Shown: positions 8,702-15,937, counted from the stretch's first letter. The stretch is DNA of 18,178 nucleotides from Rhodobacter sp. (GCA_013824045.1 PNND01000202.1:1-18178); one strand, 5' to 3'. Program-made: numbers and translations. Notes: generated from the sequence alone by a model not told the origin.

Positions 8702-8724
8702 TGGGTATTTGGGCCAAGATGAAG
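8702..8724 (+). repeat. 23-bp dispersed repeat, copy 2
   Basis: Identical over 23 bases to 107-129. This copy lies 40 nt before the first DMT permease ATG, just after CTCCGGATCTTTT. Both copies are in the same orientation and intergenic. Confidence 0.6.
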
Positions 8725-8764
8725 GGGCTTTCGGTGTCTTTGTGCAGGGGATAGGCTGGCCCGC

Positions 8765-9670
8765 ATGAGCCGGAATTTCTTGATCGCGGCGGCGCTGGCC
8801 GCCCTTGCCTCGCTTTGCTGGGCGGGGAACTGGGTGTTGGGGCGGGCGATCCGGGCGGATGTGCCGCCCTTTGGGCTGACCTTCTGGCGCTGGTCGCTGG
8901 CGGCGGTGATCCTGCTGCCCTTTGCGCGGGCGCGGTTGCGCGATGACTGGGCGGTGGTGCGGGCGCATCTGCCACTGATCGCGGGGATGGCGCTTTTGTC
9001 GGCAGCGATGTTCCAGTCGATGACCTATATCGGCCTGCATTCGACAGAGGCCGTGAATGCGCTGCTGGTGAGTGCCACGATGCCGGTCTTCATGGTGATC
9101 ATCGCCTGGATCGTGCTGCGCGAGCGGCTGACGGCGCGGCAGGCGCTTGGGATCGGGATCAGCTTCTGCGGCGTGGCCTACATCATCGCGCGGGGCGAGC
9201 CGGGGCGATTGCTGGACCTGCATCTGAATGTGGGGGATGCGTGGATTCTGGCGGCGCTGGTGGTCTGGGGGCTGTATTCGGTGCTGTTGAAGTTCAAGCC
9301 ACCCGCGCTGTCGCCGGTGGGGCTGACGTTTTTCATCGCGGTGATGGGGGCGGGGTTCATCCTGCCCTTGCATCTGTGGGAGCTGTCGCGTGGGCAATCG
9401 GTGCCGCTGACGGCGGCGGGGATCGGGTCGGTGGCCTATACGGGGGTGTTTGCATCCGTGGTGGCGCTCTTGGCCTATAACGCGGCGGTGGCGCGGATCG
9501 GGCCGTCGCGGTCGGTCATGTTCCTGCATCTGATGCCGGTCTTTGGCGCGGGGCTGGCGATGATCTTTCTGGGCGAGCGGCTGGAGCTGTTTCACCTGAT
9601 CGGCTTTCCCGTGGCGCTGGGCGGGGTGTTGTTCGCGACCTCGTCCCCTCCGGCGGCGGCGCAGGGATGA
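8765..9670 (+). CDS. DMT-superfamily (EamA) permease 1
   Basis: This is a 301-residue inner-membrane protein with about ten hydrophobic segments arranged as two EamA repeats, the drug/metabolite transporter pattern. Cues are the N-terminal ASLCWAGNWVLGRA, which resembles the 'W-G-N-x-x-x-x-R' start of EamA proteins, and the end of each half: VLRERLTARQALGI in the first and FLGERLELFHLIG in the second. Members export amino acids, metabolites or drugs, and the substrate cannot be read here. It overlaps the next permease gene by 4 nt (ATGA at 9667-9670), so the two are translationally coupled and may work as a pair or in parallel. Confidence 0.88.
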   Translation: MSRNFLIAAALAALASLCWAGNWVLGRAIRADVPPFGLTFWRWSLAAVILLPFARARLRDDWAVVRAHLPLIAGMALLSAAMFQSMTYIGLHSTEAVNALLVSATMPVFMVIIAWIVLRERLTARQALGIGISFCGVAYIIARGEPGRLLDLHLNVGDAWILAALVVWGLYSVLLKFKPPALSPVGLTFFIAVMGAGFILPLHLWELSRGQSVPLTAAGIGSVAYTGVFASVVALLAYNAAVARIGPSRSVMFLHLMPVFGAGLAMIFLGERLELFHLIGFPVALGGVLFATSSPPAAAQG

Positions 9671-10506
9671 GGCTGTTTCTGCTGACCGCGCTGGTGATGC
9701 TGGCCTTTGCGGCCAATTCGGTGCTGAACCGGATGGCGGTGGCGGGGGGCGATATCGGGGCGGTGGAGTTTGCGGTGATCCGGCTGGCGGCGGGGGCGGC
9801 GGTGCTGCTGGCGCTGGTCCTGTGGCGCGGGCGGGGCTTGCGCGGGGCCACGCTGGCGGGCGTGGCGGGGCTTCTGATCTATCTCTTTGGGTTTTCGCTG
9901 GCTTATGGCCGGCTGGATGCCGGGACAGGGGCGCTGGTGCTGTTCGGGGTGGTGCAGGTGACGATGTTCGCCGGTGCGCTGATGGCGGGTGAGGGCGTGC
10001 CTGCGCGACGCTGGGTCGGCGCGGGGCTGGCGCTGGGCGGGTTGGCGGTGCTGGTGGCACCCGCGGGCGGCGGCTGGGCCGGGTTTGCCGCGATGGCGGC
10101 GGCGGGGGTGGGCTGGGGCCTTTATTCGCTGGCCGGGCGCGGGGCGCGGGATGCGCTGGGGGCGACGGCGGGGAATTTCGCGCTGGCGCTGGTGCCGGGG
10201 GTGATGCTGGGTTTGCTGATCGGGGTGGATGTTGGCGCGGCGTCGCTCTGGGGGGTTGGGCTGGCGGTGCTGTCGGGCGCGGTGACATCGGGGCTGGGCT
10301 ATGCGCTGTGGTATGCGGTGCTGCCTACGCTTGGCGCCGGGCGGGCGGCGGTGGCGCAACTGACCGTGCCGCTGATCGCGGCGGCGGGCGGCGCGGCGCT
10401 GATCGGTGAGGCGGTGGGATGGCGCTTTGCGCTTGCGTCCGTGCTGGTGCTGGGGGGCGTGGCTTGGGCCAGTTTGCCTAAAGCGGCTTCACGAGGCGAT
10501 GGATGA
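9667..10506 (+). CDS. DMT-superfamily (EamA) permease 2
   Basis: This is a 279-residue inner-membrane protein, again with about ten hydrophobic segments and two EamA-like halves. The N-terminus LTALVMLAFAANSVLNRMAV and the C-terminal LIGEAVGWRFALASVLVLGGV fit the family. It is divergent from permease 1 in sequence, so this is not a recent duplication. Its start overlaps the previous stop (ATGA). Its last 29 nt overlap the 3' end of the GNAT gene on the opposite strand. Codon use is extremely rich in GGG/GCG, which also creates a very long proline/arginine-rich open frame on the other strand that is not a gene. The substrate is unknown. Confidence 0.88.
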   Translation: MRLFLLTALVMLAFAANSVLNRMAVAGGDIGAVEFAVIRLAAGAAVLLALVLWRGRGLRGATLAGVAGLLIYLFGFSLAYGRLDAGTGALVLFGVVQVTMFAGALMAGEGVPARRWVGAGLALGGLAVLVAPAGGGWAGFAAMAAAGVGWGLYSLAGRGARDALGATAGNFALALVPGVMLGLLIGVDVGAASLWGVGLAVLSGAVTSGLGYALWYAVLPTLGAGRAAVAQLTVPLIAAAGGAALIGEAVGWRFALASVLVLGGVAWASLPKAASRGDG

Positions 10507-10954
10507 TGTGCTGCCCGTCCTCGCGGCTAATCCCCGTGGGGCGGAAGCCGTGCCTGTCCCAAAAGGCGCGGCCACGGGTATTGGCCTCCAGCACGGCGAG
10601 ATAAAGCTGCGGCGATCCGGCGGCGCGGGCAAGGGCTTCGACATGGGCCAGCAGGCCGGGGCCTAACCCGTGGCTGCGCAGGCGCGGGGCAAGGATCATC
10701 AGGCCCAGATAGGCATCGCCCGCTTCGGGAAAGCCGAAGCTCAACTCGGTAAGGCCGGACAGGCGGCCGTCATGGAATAGGCCAAGGTGGCGCGACAGGG
10801 CCGGGTCATGGCCGGGCGGGCCATCGGTGAAAAAGTCCTGCGCGGCGGTCGGGCCGGGGGCGGCGCCTTCGGCCATGATCCAGTAATCGGCGGCCTCGGC
10901 GAGAAAGGCGGCGACGGCGGGAAGGTCTGTGTCAGGGTGAAGGTCGCGGATCAT
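10478..10954 (-). CDS. GNAT-family N-acetyltransferase
   Basis: This 158-residue cytoplasmic protein has the GCN5-related acetyltransferase fold. Motif A is LGLMILAPRLRSHGLGPGLL, containing the acetyl-CoA pyrophosphate-binding R-x-x-G-x-G. Motif B follows as LYLAVLEANTRGRAFWDRHGFRPTG, the usual 'N-x-x-A/G-x-x-F/W-Y/E-x-x-G-F' end. The acceptor substrate is unknown. It is the last gene of a three-gene operon, and its ATG overlaps the GreA/B-like gene stop (ATGA at 10954-10951). The 3' end overlaps the convergent permease gene by 29 nt, which could allow antisense interference. Confidence 0.88.
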   Translation of the reverse strand: MIRDLHPDTDLPAVAAFLAEAADYWIMAEGAAPGPTAAQDFFTDGPPGHDPALSRHLGLFHDGRLSGLTELSFGFPEAGDAYLGLMILAPRLRSHGLGPGLLAHVEALARAAGSPQLYLAVLEANTRGRAFWDRHGFRPTGISREDGQHIIHRLVKPL

Positions 10955-11442
10955 GGATGGGCGATGTGCAGGATTTCAAGATCAACAGACCCGCTGGGTT
11001 TGCGCCAGCGCACCACATCGCCGGGCTCTGCACCCATAAGCGCGCGGGCGAGCGGGGATTGCGGGGTGATGCGGCCCTGCGTGGCGTCTGCCTCATCCTC
11101 GCCCGTGATCTGAAAGCGGTCTTCGGTGCCGTGCTCATCGGCGACGGTGACGATCATGCCAAAGGCGACCTCGGTCAGCGGCAGGGTGGCGGGGTCGATG
11201 GGGATGGCGGATCGCAGGCGCGCCTCAAGATAGCGGATGTCACGCTCGGCTGCGGCTTCGGGCAGCTTGTCCAGCCGATCCGGCCGGGCCTTCAGCGCGG
11301 CCAATCGGGATTGCGTTTCCAGCAGGCGCGATTGCAGCGCGGCAAGGCCTGCGGGGGTGACGTGGTTCGGGTGGGACGAGACGGGCAGATCCGGCAGCGG
11401 ATCAAGCGCGCCGTCGCCTTCTTTCACAAAGGCGCGGCTCAT
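10951..11442 (-). CDS. GreA/GreB-family transcription elongation factor-like protein
   Basis: This is a 163-residue protein. Residues about 29-80 look like a helical hairpin (TPAGLAALQSRLLETQSRLAAL ... RDIRYLEARLRSA). Residues about 85-163 form the FKBP-like Gre C-domain, with GRITPQSPLARAL (123-135) and PGDVVRWRKPSG, the family's best-conserved stretch. An N-terminal extension MSRAFVKEGDGALDPLPDLP resembles that of alphaproteobacterial GreAB/GreB-like proteins. The hairpin is about 15 residues shorter than in E. coli GreA and lacks the G-D-L-S-E-N-A-E-Y tip that carries the catalytic acidic residues. It may therefore bind RNA polymerase without normal cleavage stimulation. It is flanked by 4-nt overlaps on both sides. 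Rnk-like regulators are a further possibility. Confidence 0.8.
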   Translation of the reverse strand: MSRAFVKEGDGALDPLPDLPVSSHPNHVTPAGLAALQSRLLETQSRLAALKARPDRLDKLPEAAAERDIRYLEARLRSAIPIDPATLPLTEVAFGMIVTVADEHGTEDRFQITGEDEADATQGRITPQSPLARALMGAEPGDVVRWRKPSGSVDLEILHIAHP

Positions 11443-11891
11443 CGCACGATCCGCTCCAGCGGATCATAGAGCATCTGGTTGCCCCATGCGACGGCGGGCA
11501 GGCTGTCGGGCTTGAAGCGGATGTGGCCCGCCTCCAATTCTTGCCGGGAAAAAAAGCGGCGGTCGGTGACCACCCCTTCCGGGTCTTTCCAGCGGGGATC
11601 GAGATGCCCGCCGATTAGTGTACAGCGGAAGAACAGGTCAACCTGATGAAAACCCCGGTTGGGATCGTGGAATTCGTTGATCAGGGCCGGGGGGCCGACG
11701 GTGATGGAAAGACCGGTTTCCTCCATCACCTCGCGGATCAGGGCATCGGGCAGGGAATGACCCGGCTCGGCCCCGCCCCCCGGCGCGCACCACAGATCGG
11801 ACTTGCCGCCCGGATAGGCGTTGACCAAGAGCAGCCGATCCTCCAGCAGGATCAGCGCGCGGGCGGCGATGCGGTGGGGGCGGTATCTCAT
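11439..11891 (-). CDS. Nudix hydrolase
   Basis: This 150-residue protein should hydrolyse a nucleoside diphosphate linked to another moiety. The Nudix box runs from Gly39 to Leu61: G-x5-H45-x7-R53-E54-V-x-E57-E58-x-G60-L. All metal-binding acidic residues of REVMEETG are present, but the first Glu of the consensus is His45 (EPGH for EPGE). The substrate is unknown. I chose the ATG at 11889-11891 (MRYRPHRIAARALI). The open frame extends to 12002, but that would enter the divergent lipase gene and shows no homology. It heads the Nudix-GreA/B-GNAT operon, overlapping the next gene by ATGA. Confidence 0.88.
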   Translation of the reverse strand: MRYRPHRIAARALILLEDRLLLVNAYPGGKSDLWCAPGGGAEPGHSLPDALIREVMEETGLSITVGPPALINEFHDPNRGFHQVDLFFRCTLIGGHLDPRWKDPEGVVTDRRFFSRQELEAGHIRFKPDSLPAVAWGNQMLYDPLERIVR

Positions 11892-11920
11892 AGCTGTTAC
11901 CGTGGCGCGGGAGATGCGAT

Positions 11921-11950
11921 TTGTCCATCCGGGCGCGATGGGGCTATGGT
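11921..11950 (+). promoter_or_regulatory. Putative promoter giving a leaderless lipase mRNA
   Basis: TTGTCC (11921-11926), an 18-nt spacer and TATGGT (11945-11950) precede the ATG at 11957. Only 6 nt separate the -10 from the start codon, so transcription would begin at or next to the A of ATG. No Shine-Dalgarno is present. The same TATGGT -10 occurs before the MaoC gene. Confidence 0.4.
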
Positions 11951-11956
11951 GGCTGG

Positions 11957-12679
11957 ATGAAGTGGATGTTTCCCCTGTTGCTGATCCTGCCTGCCCCCGC
12001 ACTGGCCGATTGCGTGGTGATGCTGCACGGTCTGGCGCGGAGCGAGGTGTCGCTGGCCCCGATGGCGGCGGCGCTGGAGGGGCGGGGATATCAGGTGGTC
12101 AATGAGGGCTATCCCTCGACCGAGTTTCCGATTGCCCAACTGGTGCCGCGCGTGGGCGTGGCGGTGGCGGAGTGCGGCGACGGGCCGGTGCATTTCGTGA
12201 CGCATTCGATGGGGGGCATTCTGGCGCGGGCCTGGCTGGCGCGCAACCGCCCCGCTGAGATGGGCCGGGTGGTGATGCTGGCGCCGCCGAACCGGGGGTC
12301 GGAACTGGTGGATGCCTTTGGCCAGATCGGGGCCTTTGAATGGGTGAACGGGCCTGCGGGCCTGCAACTGGGCACGGGGGCGGGATCGGTGCCGCTGGCG
12401 CTGCCTTTGCCGGATTATGAGCTTGGCGTGATCGCAGGGGACCGATCGCTGAACCCGATCTATTCCAGCGTGATCCCGGGGCCGGATGACGGCAAGGTGT
12501 CGGTCGCGCGCACGCGGGTGGCCGGGATGACGGATCACATCGTCCTGTCCGTCACGCACACCTTCATGATGATGAACCCGGTGGTGATCGCCGAGGTGAT
12601 GACCTTCCTCGAAACCGGGCGGTTCGATCCCGATCTAAGCTTTGGCGCGGCGGTCGAGGAAACGCTGGGAGGCGATTGA
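11957..12679 (+). CDS. Exported lipase-like alpha/beta hydrolase
   Basis: This is a 240-residue alpha/beta hydrolase with a signal peptide ([19 protein letters not shown], cleavage near ALA/D), so periplasmic or secreted. Motifs are the oxyanion HG (VVMLHGLAR, 24-25), the nucleophile elbow THSMGG with Ser84, a likely acidic residue in GPDDGKVSV (Asp177 or Asp178), and the catalytic His201 in SVTHTFMM. The pattern suits small lipase/esterase proteins of the PGAP1/lipase-2-like type, but the substrate is unproven. I chose the ATG at 11957 because it gives the signal peptide directly. An upstream TTG at 11921 would add RARWGYGG, which is unlike a signal peptide. The iron-permease gene follows after 1 nt. 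Confidence 0.85.
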   Translation: MKWMFPLLLILPAPALADCVVMLHGLARSEVSLAPMAAALEGRGYQVVNEGYPSTEFPIAQLVPRVGVAVAECGDGPVHFVTHSMGGILARAWLARNRPAEMGRVVMLAPPNRGSELVDAFGQIGAFEWVNGPAGLQLGTGAGSVPLALPLPDYELGVIAGDRSLNPIYSSVIPGPDDGKVSVARTRVAGMTDHIVLSVTHTFMMMNPVVIAEVMTFLETGRFDPDLSFGAAVEETLGGD

Positions 12680-12680
12680 G

Positions 12681-13085
12681 ATGAGCAATTTCTATGGTGA
12701 ATGGTCCAAGCGGGTATCCCGCTTCGCCGGGCGACCTGTCACCTTTTCGCTGGCTCTGGGGGTGATCGCAGTCTGGATCGTGACCGGGCCGATCTTCGGC
12801 TTTTCCGACACATGGCAGTTGGTGATCAATACCGGCACCACCATTGTGACCTTCCTGATGGTTTTCCTGATCCAGAACACCCAGAACCGCGACACGGCGG
12901 CGATCCAGTTGAAACTGGATGAGCTGATCCGGGCCACGCAAGGCGCACATAACGCGCTGATGGATCTGGAAGAGCTTGAGGAACGCCAGATCGAGGCCTT
13001 CCGCATGCGCTATGAAAAGCTGGCCGCCGCCGCGCGCGCACGGCTGGAGCGGGGCGAGACGGATACGGATACGCCCGAGGCGTGA
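12681..13085 (+). CDS. Low-affinity iron permease-family small membrane protein
   Basis: This 134-residue inner-membrane protein resembles the PF04120 (low-affinity iron permease, Fet4-related) short bacterial form. Two transmembrane helices are visible (about 21-38 and 46-64), followed by the conserved IQNTQNRDTAAIQLKLDELI and then a charged, probably coiled-coil tail (EELEERQIEAFRMRYEKL). The family's name comes from yeast, and iron transport by these short proteins is doubtful. A GGGAGG Shine-Dalgarno lies inside the end of the lipase gene 8 nt before the ATG at 12681, so the two genes are coupled. Starting upstream at 12642 would overlap the lipase gene. Confidence 0.85.
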   Translation: MSNFYGEWSKRVSRFAGRPVTFSLALGVIAVWIVTGPIFGFSDTWQLVINTGTTIVTFLMVFLIQNTQNRDTAAIQLKLDELIRATQGAHNALMDLEELEERQIEAFRMRYEKLAAAARARLERGETDTDTPEA

Positions 13086-13375
13086 ACGGCCAAGATTTTT
13101 GAGAAACATCTTCGGTGCAAACCCTCTGCGGAGGTTCGGTTTGGGGGGCGGATTGAGGTTGATCCTTCGCGAGAGGACCGTGGCACCGGGGCGGAGTTGG
13201 TGATCGGTGGTTTGGCCATCAGCCTTGGCTGTCAGGTGCTGGGGGGCGCGGGATCGGCCCCGCGCTGGCATTTCAGGTGGACCCGGTGGCGGGAACCTTC
13301 GCGGGGATTGCGGTCGGGTTCAACGCGGTGCGGACGGCGGTGATCGTGCCAGGGATGGTGGGGGTGTTGCGTTGA
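13086..13375 (+). pseudogene. Frameshifted remnant of an unrecognised gene
   Basis: Two reading frames look coding in turn. Frame A (13086 to about 13240) reads ...VRFGGRIEVDPSREDRG and then LVIGGLAISLGCQVLGG, with no ATG, after a stop at 13083-13085. Frame B (from about 13251) reads RGIGPALAFQVDPVAG and then TFAGIAVGFNAVRTAVIVPG, ending MVGVLR at TGA 13373-13375, with strongly GC-biased third positions. They join if one base is missing in the G6 run at 13241-13246. The product would be small and partly hydrophobic. I do not recognise the family. It could be a decayed gene, a sequencing error in the G run, or a fragment left by a rearrangement. Its stop overlaps the TTG start of the next gene. 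Confidence 0.4.
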
Positions 13376-13989
13376 AAATCTGGGGTAATCTTCTGGCGGT
13401 TGGTCTGGCCGTTTCCGGTGGGGCAGGTGCGGCGGAGGAATTCCCTTTCCTGAAGCCAGAGGCCGTTCGCGCGGCCTATGCGGAGGATCGGGCGGGGTGG
13501 CGGGATGTGCCGCCTTTGGTGGTGCAGGCCTTTGTTCTGGCCGAGGACCGTGGCTTCTGGGACCGGGCACCGGGCCGATCCACTGTTACGCGGATCATCG
13601 GGAATTGGTATCCCGAAGCGGGCGCGCGGCCGGGTTTGGCCGTCGCAGTGGCAATCGGGCAGGCGCTGGAGCATGACGAGATTGCCGACTGGTTCGTGAA
13701 TCGCGTCTTTCTGGGGCAGGGCTGTTTTGGCGTCGCGGGCGCAGCGCGGGCCTATTTCGGCAAGGAGGTCGGAACGCTTGAGGTGCAGGAGATGGCCTAT
13801 CTAGCGATCCTGCCGAAGGGCCCAGTGGTGTTTCATCCGGAGCGGGACGGGGCGAGGGCTGTGGAGCGGCGGAACTGGCTGCTGGCGCAGATAGCGGAGG
13901 CTCGGCTGATCGCGCCGGAGGAGGCTGCGGATGCGGCGGCCCTGCCGCTGGGGGTGAGGGATCCTTTGGGGACTTGCGACGCGGAGTGA
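13372..13989 (+). CDS. Small exported GT51-type transglycosylase domain protein
   Basis: This is a 205-residue protein with a signal peptide (KIWGNLLAVGLAVSGGAGAAEE) followed by a reduced peptidoglycan glycosyltransferase (GT51) domain. Motif remnants are AEDRGFW with the catalytic Glu58, GRSTVT at 68-73 for the usual GGSTIT, WFVNRVFLGQGCFGVAGAARAYFGK, and MAYLAILPKGP. GT51 enzymes polymerise lipid II. Here no penicillin-binding domain follows, and the N-lobe is short. I chose TTG at 13372-13374 because it starts the signal peptide exactly and overlaps the previous stop as TTGA. The same frame is open upstream to 13207 but reads unlike protein. Activity is uncertain. Confidence 0.72.
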   Translation: MKIWGNLLAVGLAVSGGAGAAEEFPFLKPEAVRAAYAEDRAGWRDVPPLVVQAFVLAEDRGFWDRAPGRSTVTRIIGNWYPEAGARPGLAVAVAIGQALEHDEIADWFVNRVFLGQGCFGVAGAARAYFGKEVGTLEVQEMAYLAILPKGPVVFHPERDGARAVERRNWLLAQIAEARLIAPEEAADAAALPLGVRDPLGTCDAE

Positions 13990-14052
13990 CCACGTCCCGG
14001 GCCTGACCTGGGATCGCGTGGTCGGAAAGGGGCCCCGGGTAAGGTCCGGGGC
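13988..14052. terminator. Two strong hairpins between convergent genes
   Basis: Hairpin 1 (13988-14023) has arms GACCACG + TCCCGGG and CCTGGGA + CGTGGTC, 14 pairs with a TCG bulge and a CCTGA loop. It begins inside the transglycosylase TGA stop. Hairpin 2 (14032-14052) is GCCCCGG / CCGGGGC with a 7-nt loop. They sit between the convergent ends of the transglycosylase and purK genes and probably act as a bidirectional transcript end. Neither is followed by a T-run, so classical intrinsic termination is not assured. Confidence 0.55.
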
Positions 14053-14061
14053 GGGGCTTGA

Positions 14062-15129
14062 CTAGCCGACGATGCGGTTCACATGGCCCATCTTGCGGCC
14101 GGGGCGCGCCTCGGCCTTGCCATAGAGGTGGAGAGCCGCGTTCTTTTCCCGCGCGATTGCAGGCACACGCAGGATGTCATCCCCGATCAGGTTTTCCATC
14201 ACCACATCGGAGTGGCGCGACCCGTCGCCCAAGGGCCAGCCCGCCACGGCGCGGATGTGCTGTTCGAACTGATCCACCGCGCAGCCGTTCTGCGTCCAAT
14301 GCCCCGAATTGTGCACGCGCGGCGCGATCTCGTTCACGATCAGCCCGGAGCGGGTGACGAACAATTCCACCCCCATCACACCCACATAATCCAGCGCGTT
14401 CAGGATGCGGGCGGCCAGCAGGATGGCATCGGTCCGCTGGGCGGGCGTCAGGCGGGCGGGGATGGTGGTGGTGGCAAGGATGCCGTCCTTGTGGACATTC
14501 TCGCCCGGGTCATAGCAGGCGACCGATCCATCCAGCCCCCGCGCCGCGATCACGCTGACCTCATGGCTGAAGTCGATGAAGCCTTCCAGCACGGCGGGCG
14601 CGCCGTTCATGGCGGCAAAGGCCGCCTCGGTATCGCCAAGGCTACGCAGCCGCGCCTGACCCTTGCCGTCATAGCCCAGCCGTGTGGTTTTCAGGATGGC
14701 GGGCACCCCGATCCGGGCGATGGCGTCGTGCAGGTCATCCAGCGTCTGCACCGCCGCATAGGGCGCGGTGGTCAGGCCCAGCGAGGTGAGGAAGTCCTTC
14801 TCAGCGATCCGGTCTTGCGACACGGCCAGCGCGCGGCGATTGGGGCGGATGGGATGCGTCGCCTCCAGCACATCCAGCGCTGCGGTGGGGATGTTTTCGA
14901 ACTCATAGGTGATGACATCGACGGATGCGGCAAAACCCGCCAGCGCCGCCAGATCGTCATAGCCTGCGGTTGTCACCTTGTCGGCCACATGGGCGGCGGG
15001 TGGGTTCGATGCCGGTTCGTAAATGTGGGTGCGGAACCCCAGCCGTGCCGCCGCGACCGACAGCATGCGCCCCAATTGCCCGCCGCCGAGGATGCCGATG
15101 GTCGCTCCGGTGGGGAGAGAGTCATTCAT
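14062..15129 (-). CDS. purK: N5-carboxyaminoimidazole ribonucleotide synthase
   Basis: This 355-residue ATP-grasp enzyme converts AIR, ATP and bicarbonate to N5-CAIR, a step of purine synthesis. The N-terminal [11 protein letters not shown] (12-22) binds nucleotide. The ATP-grasp core shows [29 protein letters not shown], and the C-terminal metal/ATP motif [18 protein letters not shown]. The ATG at 15127-15129 gives [13 protein letters not shown]. The frame runs on to 15213 inside purE, but that part is purE's shadow. It overlaps the purE 3' end by 8 nt, so purEK is one operon. Confidence 0.96.
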   Translation of the reverse strand: MNDSLPTGATIGILGGGQLGRMLSVAAARLGFRTHIYEPASNPPAAHVADKVTTAGYDDLAALAGFAASVDVITYEFENIPTAALDVLEATHPIRPNRRALAVSQDRIAEKDFLTSLGLTTAPYAAVQTLDDLHDAIARIGVPAILKTTRLGYDGKGQARLRSLGDTEAAFAAMNGAPAVLEGFIDFSHEVSVIAARGLDGSVACYDPGENVHKDGILATTTIPARLTPAQRTDAILLAARILNALDYVGVMGVELFVTRSGLIVNEIAPRVHNSGHWTQNGCAVDQFEQHIRAVAGWPLGDGSRHSDVVMENLIGDDILRVPAIAREKNAALHLYGKAEARPGRKMGHVNRIVG

Positions 15130-15607
15130 CCGTCGGTTCCTCGGGGATCGAGGCGGAGAGGGCGTCGCGCCACGCGTCGAGGCGGGCGGCGAGGGCGGGG
15201 TCGGTGATGGCAAGGATGCCTGCCGCCATCAGCCCCGCATTGGCCGCGCCCGCCGCACCGATGGCCATGGTGGCCACGGGAAAGCCCTTGGGCATCTGCA
15301 CGATGGAATAAAGACTGTCGACACCCGACAGCGCCTTGGTTTGCACCGGCACGCCGATCACCGGGATGCGCGTCTTTGACGCCATCATGCCGGGCAGATG
15401 CGCCGCCCCGCCCGCGCCCGCGATGATGACCTTGAGACCACGTTCCACGGCCGTTTTGCCATAGGACCAGAGCCTGTCGGGCGTGCGATGGGCCGAGACG
15501 ATCTTCGCCTCATACACGATGCCCAGTTCATCAAGGATCGCGGCGGCCTCTTTCATCGTGGCCCAATCGGATTGCGACCCCATGATGATTCCAACGTCAA
15601 CGGCCAT
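15122..15607 (-). CDS. purE: N5-carboxyaminoimidazole ribonucleotide mutase
   Basis: This 161-residue class I PurE moves the carboxyl group of N5-CAIR to give CAIR, directly after PurK. Motifs are MGSQSDW (9-15), SAHRTPDR with the catalytic His40, and [13 protein letters not shown]. The ATG at 15605-15607 gives [15 protein letters not shown]; an upstream in-frame extension to 15664 overlaps the promoter. The presence of purK next door confirms the two-step N5-CAIR route. Confidence 0.97.
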   Translation of the reverse strand: MAVDVGIIMGSQSDWATMKEAAAILDELGIVYEAKIVSAHRTPDRLWSYGKTAVERGLKVIIAGAGGAAHLPGMMASKTRIPVIGVPVQTKALSGVDSLYSIVQMPKGFPVATMAIGAAGAANAGLMAAGILAITDPALAARLDAWRDALSASIPEEPTDE

Positions 15608-15636
15608 GCGCGCCCCCGGCTTGTGCGACTTTCGCG

Positions 15637-15664
15637 GGTATAGTGGATTGGTCCGTGGGGGCAA
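15637..15664 (-). promoter_or_regulatory. Putative purEK promoter
   Basis: On the minus strand TTGCCC (15664-15659), a 16-nt spacer and TATACC (15642-15637) lie about 30 nt before the purE ATG. No purine riboswitch or PurR-like box was recognised. Confidence 0.5.
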
Positions 15665-15718
15665 GCGGCTGTGGCAGGCGCGGCCGACGAAGCGGCGGGG
15701 GCAACCCCGCGCAGCGGA

Positions 15719-15937
15719 TCAGGCGATGATGTCGGGGATAAGTTGATCTTCCAGCTTCACGATCTGATCTTTCAGCGCCAGCTTCTGCTTTTTCAGCCGC
15801 CGCAGGGTCAGCTGATCGGGCCGCCCCGCGGTTTCCAGCGCATGGATCGCCTCATCCAGATCGCGATGCTCCCGGCGAAGCACCTCAAGCCGGATACGCA
15901 GCATGTCTTCAAAGTTCATTTCGCTGGGCGCGTTCAT
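15719..15937 (-). CDS. YdcH-family (DUF465) small coiled-coil protein
   Basis: This 72-residue, highly charged helical protein begins MNAPSEMNFEDMLRIR, followed by EVLRREHRDLDEAIHALE, RRLKKQKLALKDQIVKLED and a QLIPDIIA end. The pattern of two helices around a short turn, with 'H-x-x-L-D-x-x-I' and 'L-K-K-x-K-L-x-L-K-D-x-I', is that of YdcH/DUF465 proteins, whose role is unknown. I chose the ATG at 15935-15937, preceded by AAGGCAAGG; an ATG at 15917-15919 has no Shine-Dalgarno. The frame stays open far upstream through the opposite-strand hsp20 gene, which is not coding here. A TATATT -10-like box (15985-15980) with a poor -35 TTCCCG lies about 45 nt upstream. Confidence 0.85.
   Translation of the reverse strand: MNAPSEMNFEDMLRIRLEVLRREHRDLDEAIHALETAGRPDQLTLRRLKKQKLALKDQIVKLEDQLIPDIIA

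Noticed and set aside
8537..10288. A 583-codon minus-strand open frame rich in Pro, Arg and His opposite the two permeases
   Set aside because: It is the complement of extremely GC-rich permease codons. The composition is low-complexity and no domain is visible.
13174..13185. 12-base match GAGGACCGTGGC shared by the frameshifted remnant and the GT51 gene (again near 13542)
   Set aside because: Too short, in codon-biased sequence, and the surrounding residues differ, so it does not show a duplication.
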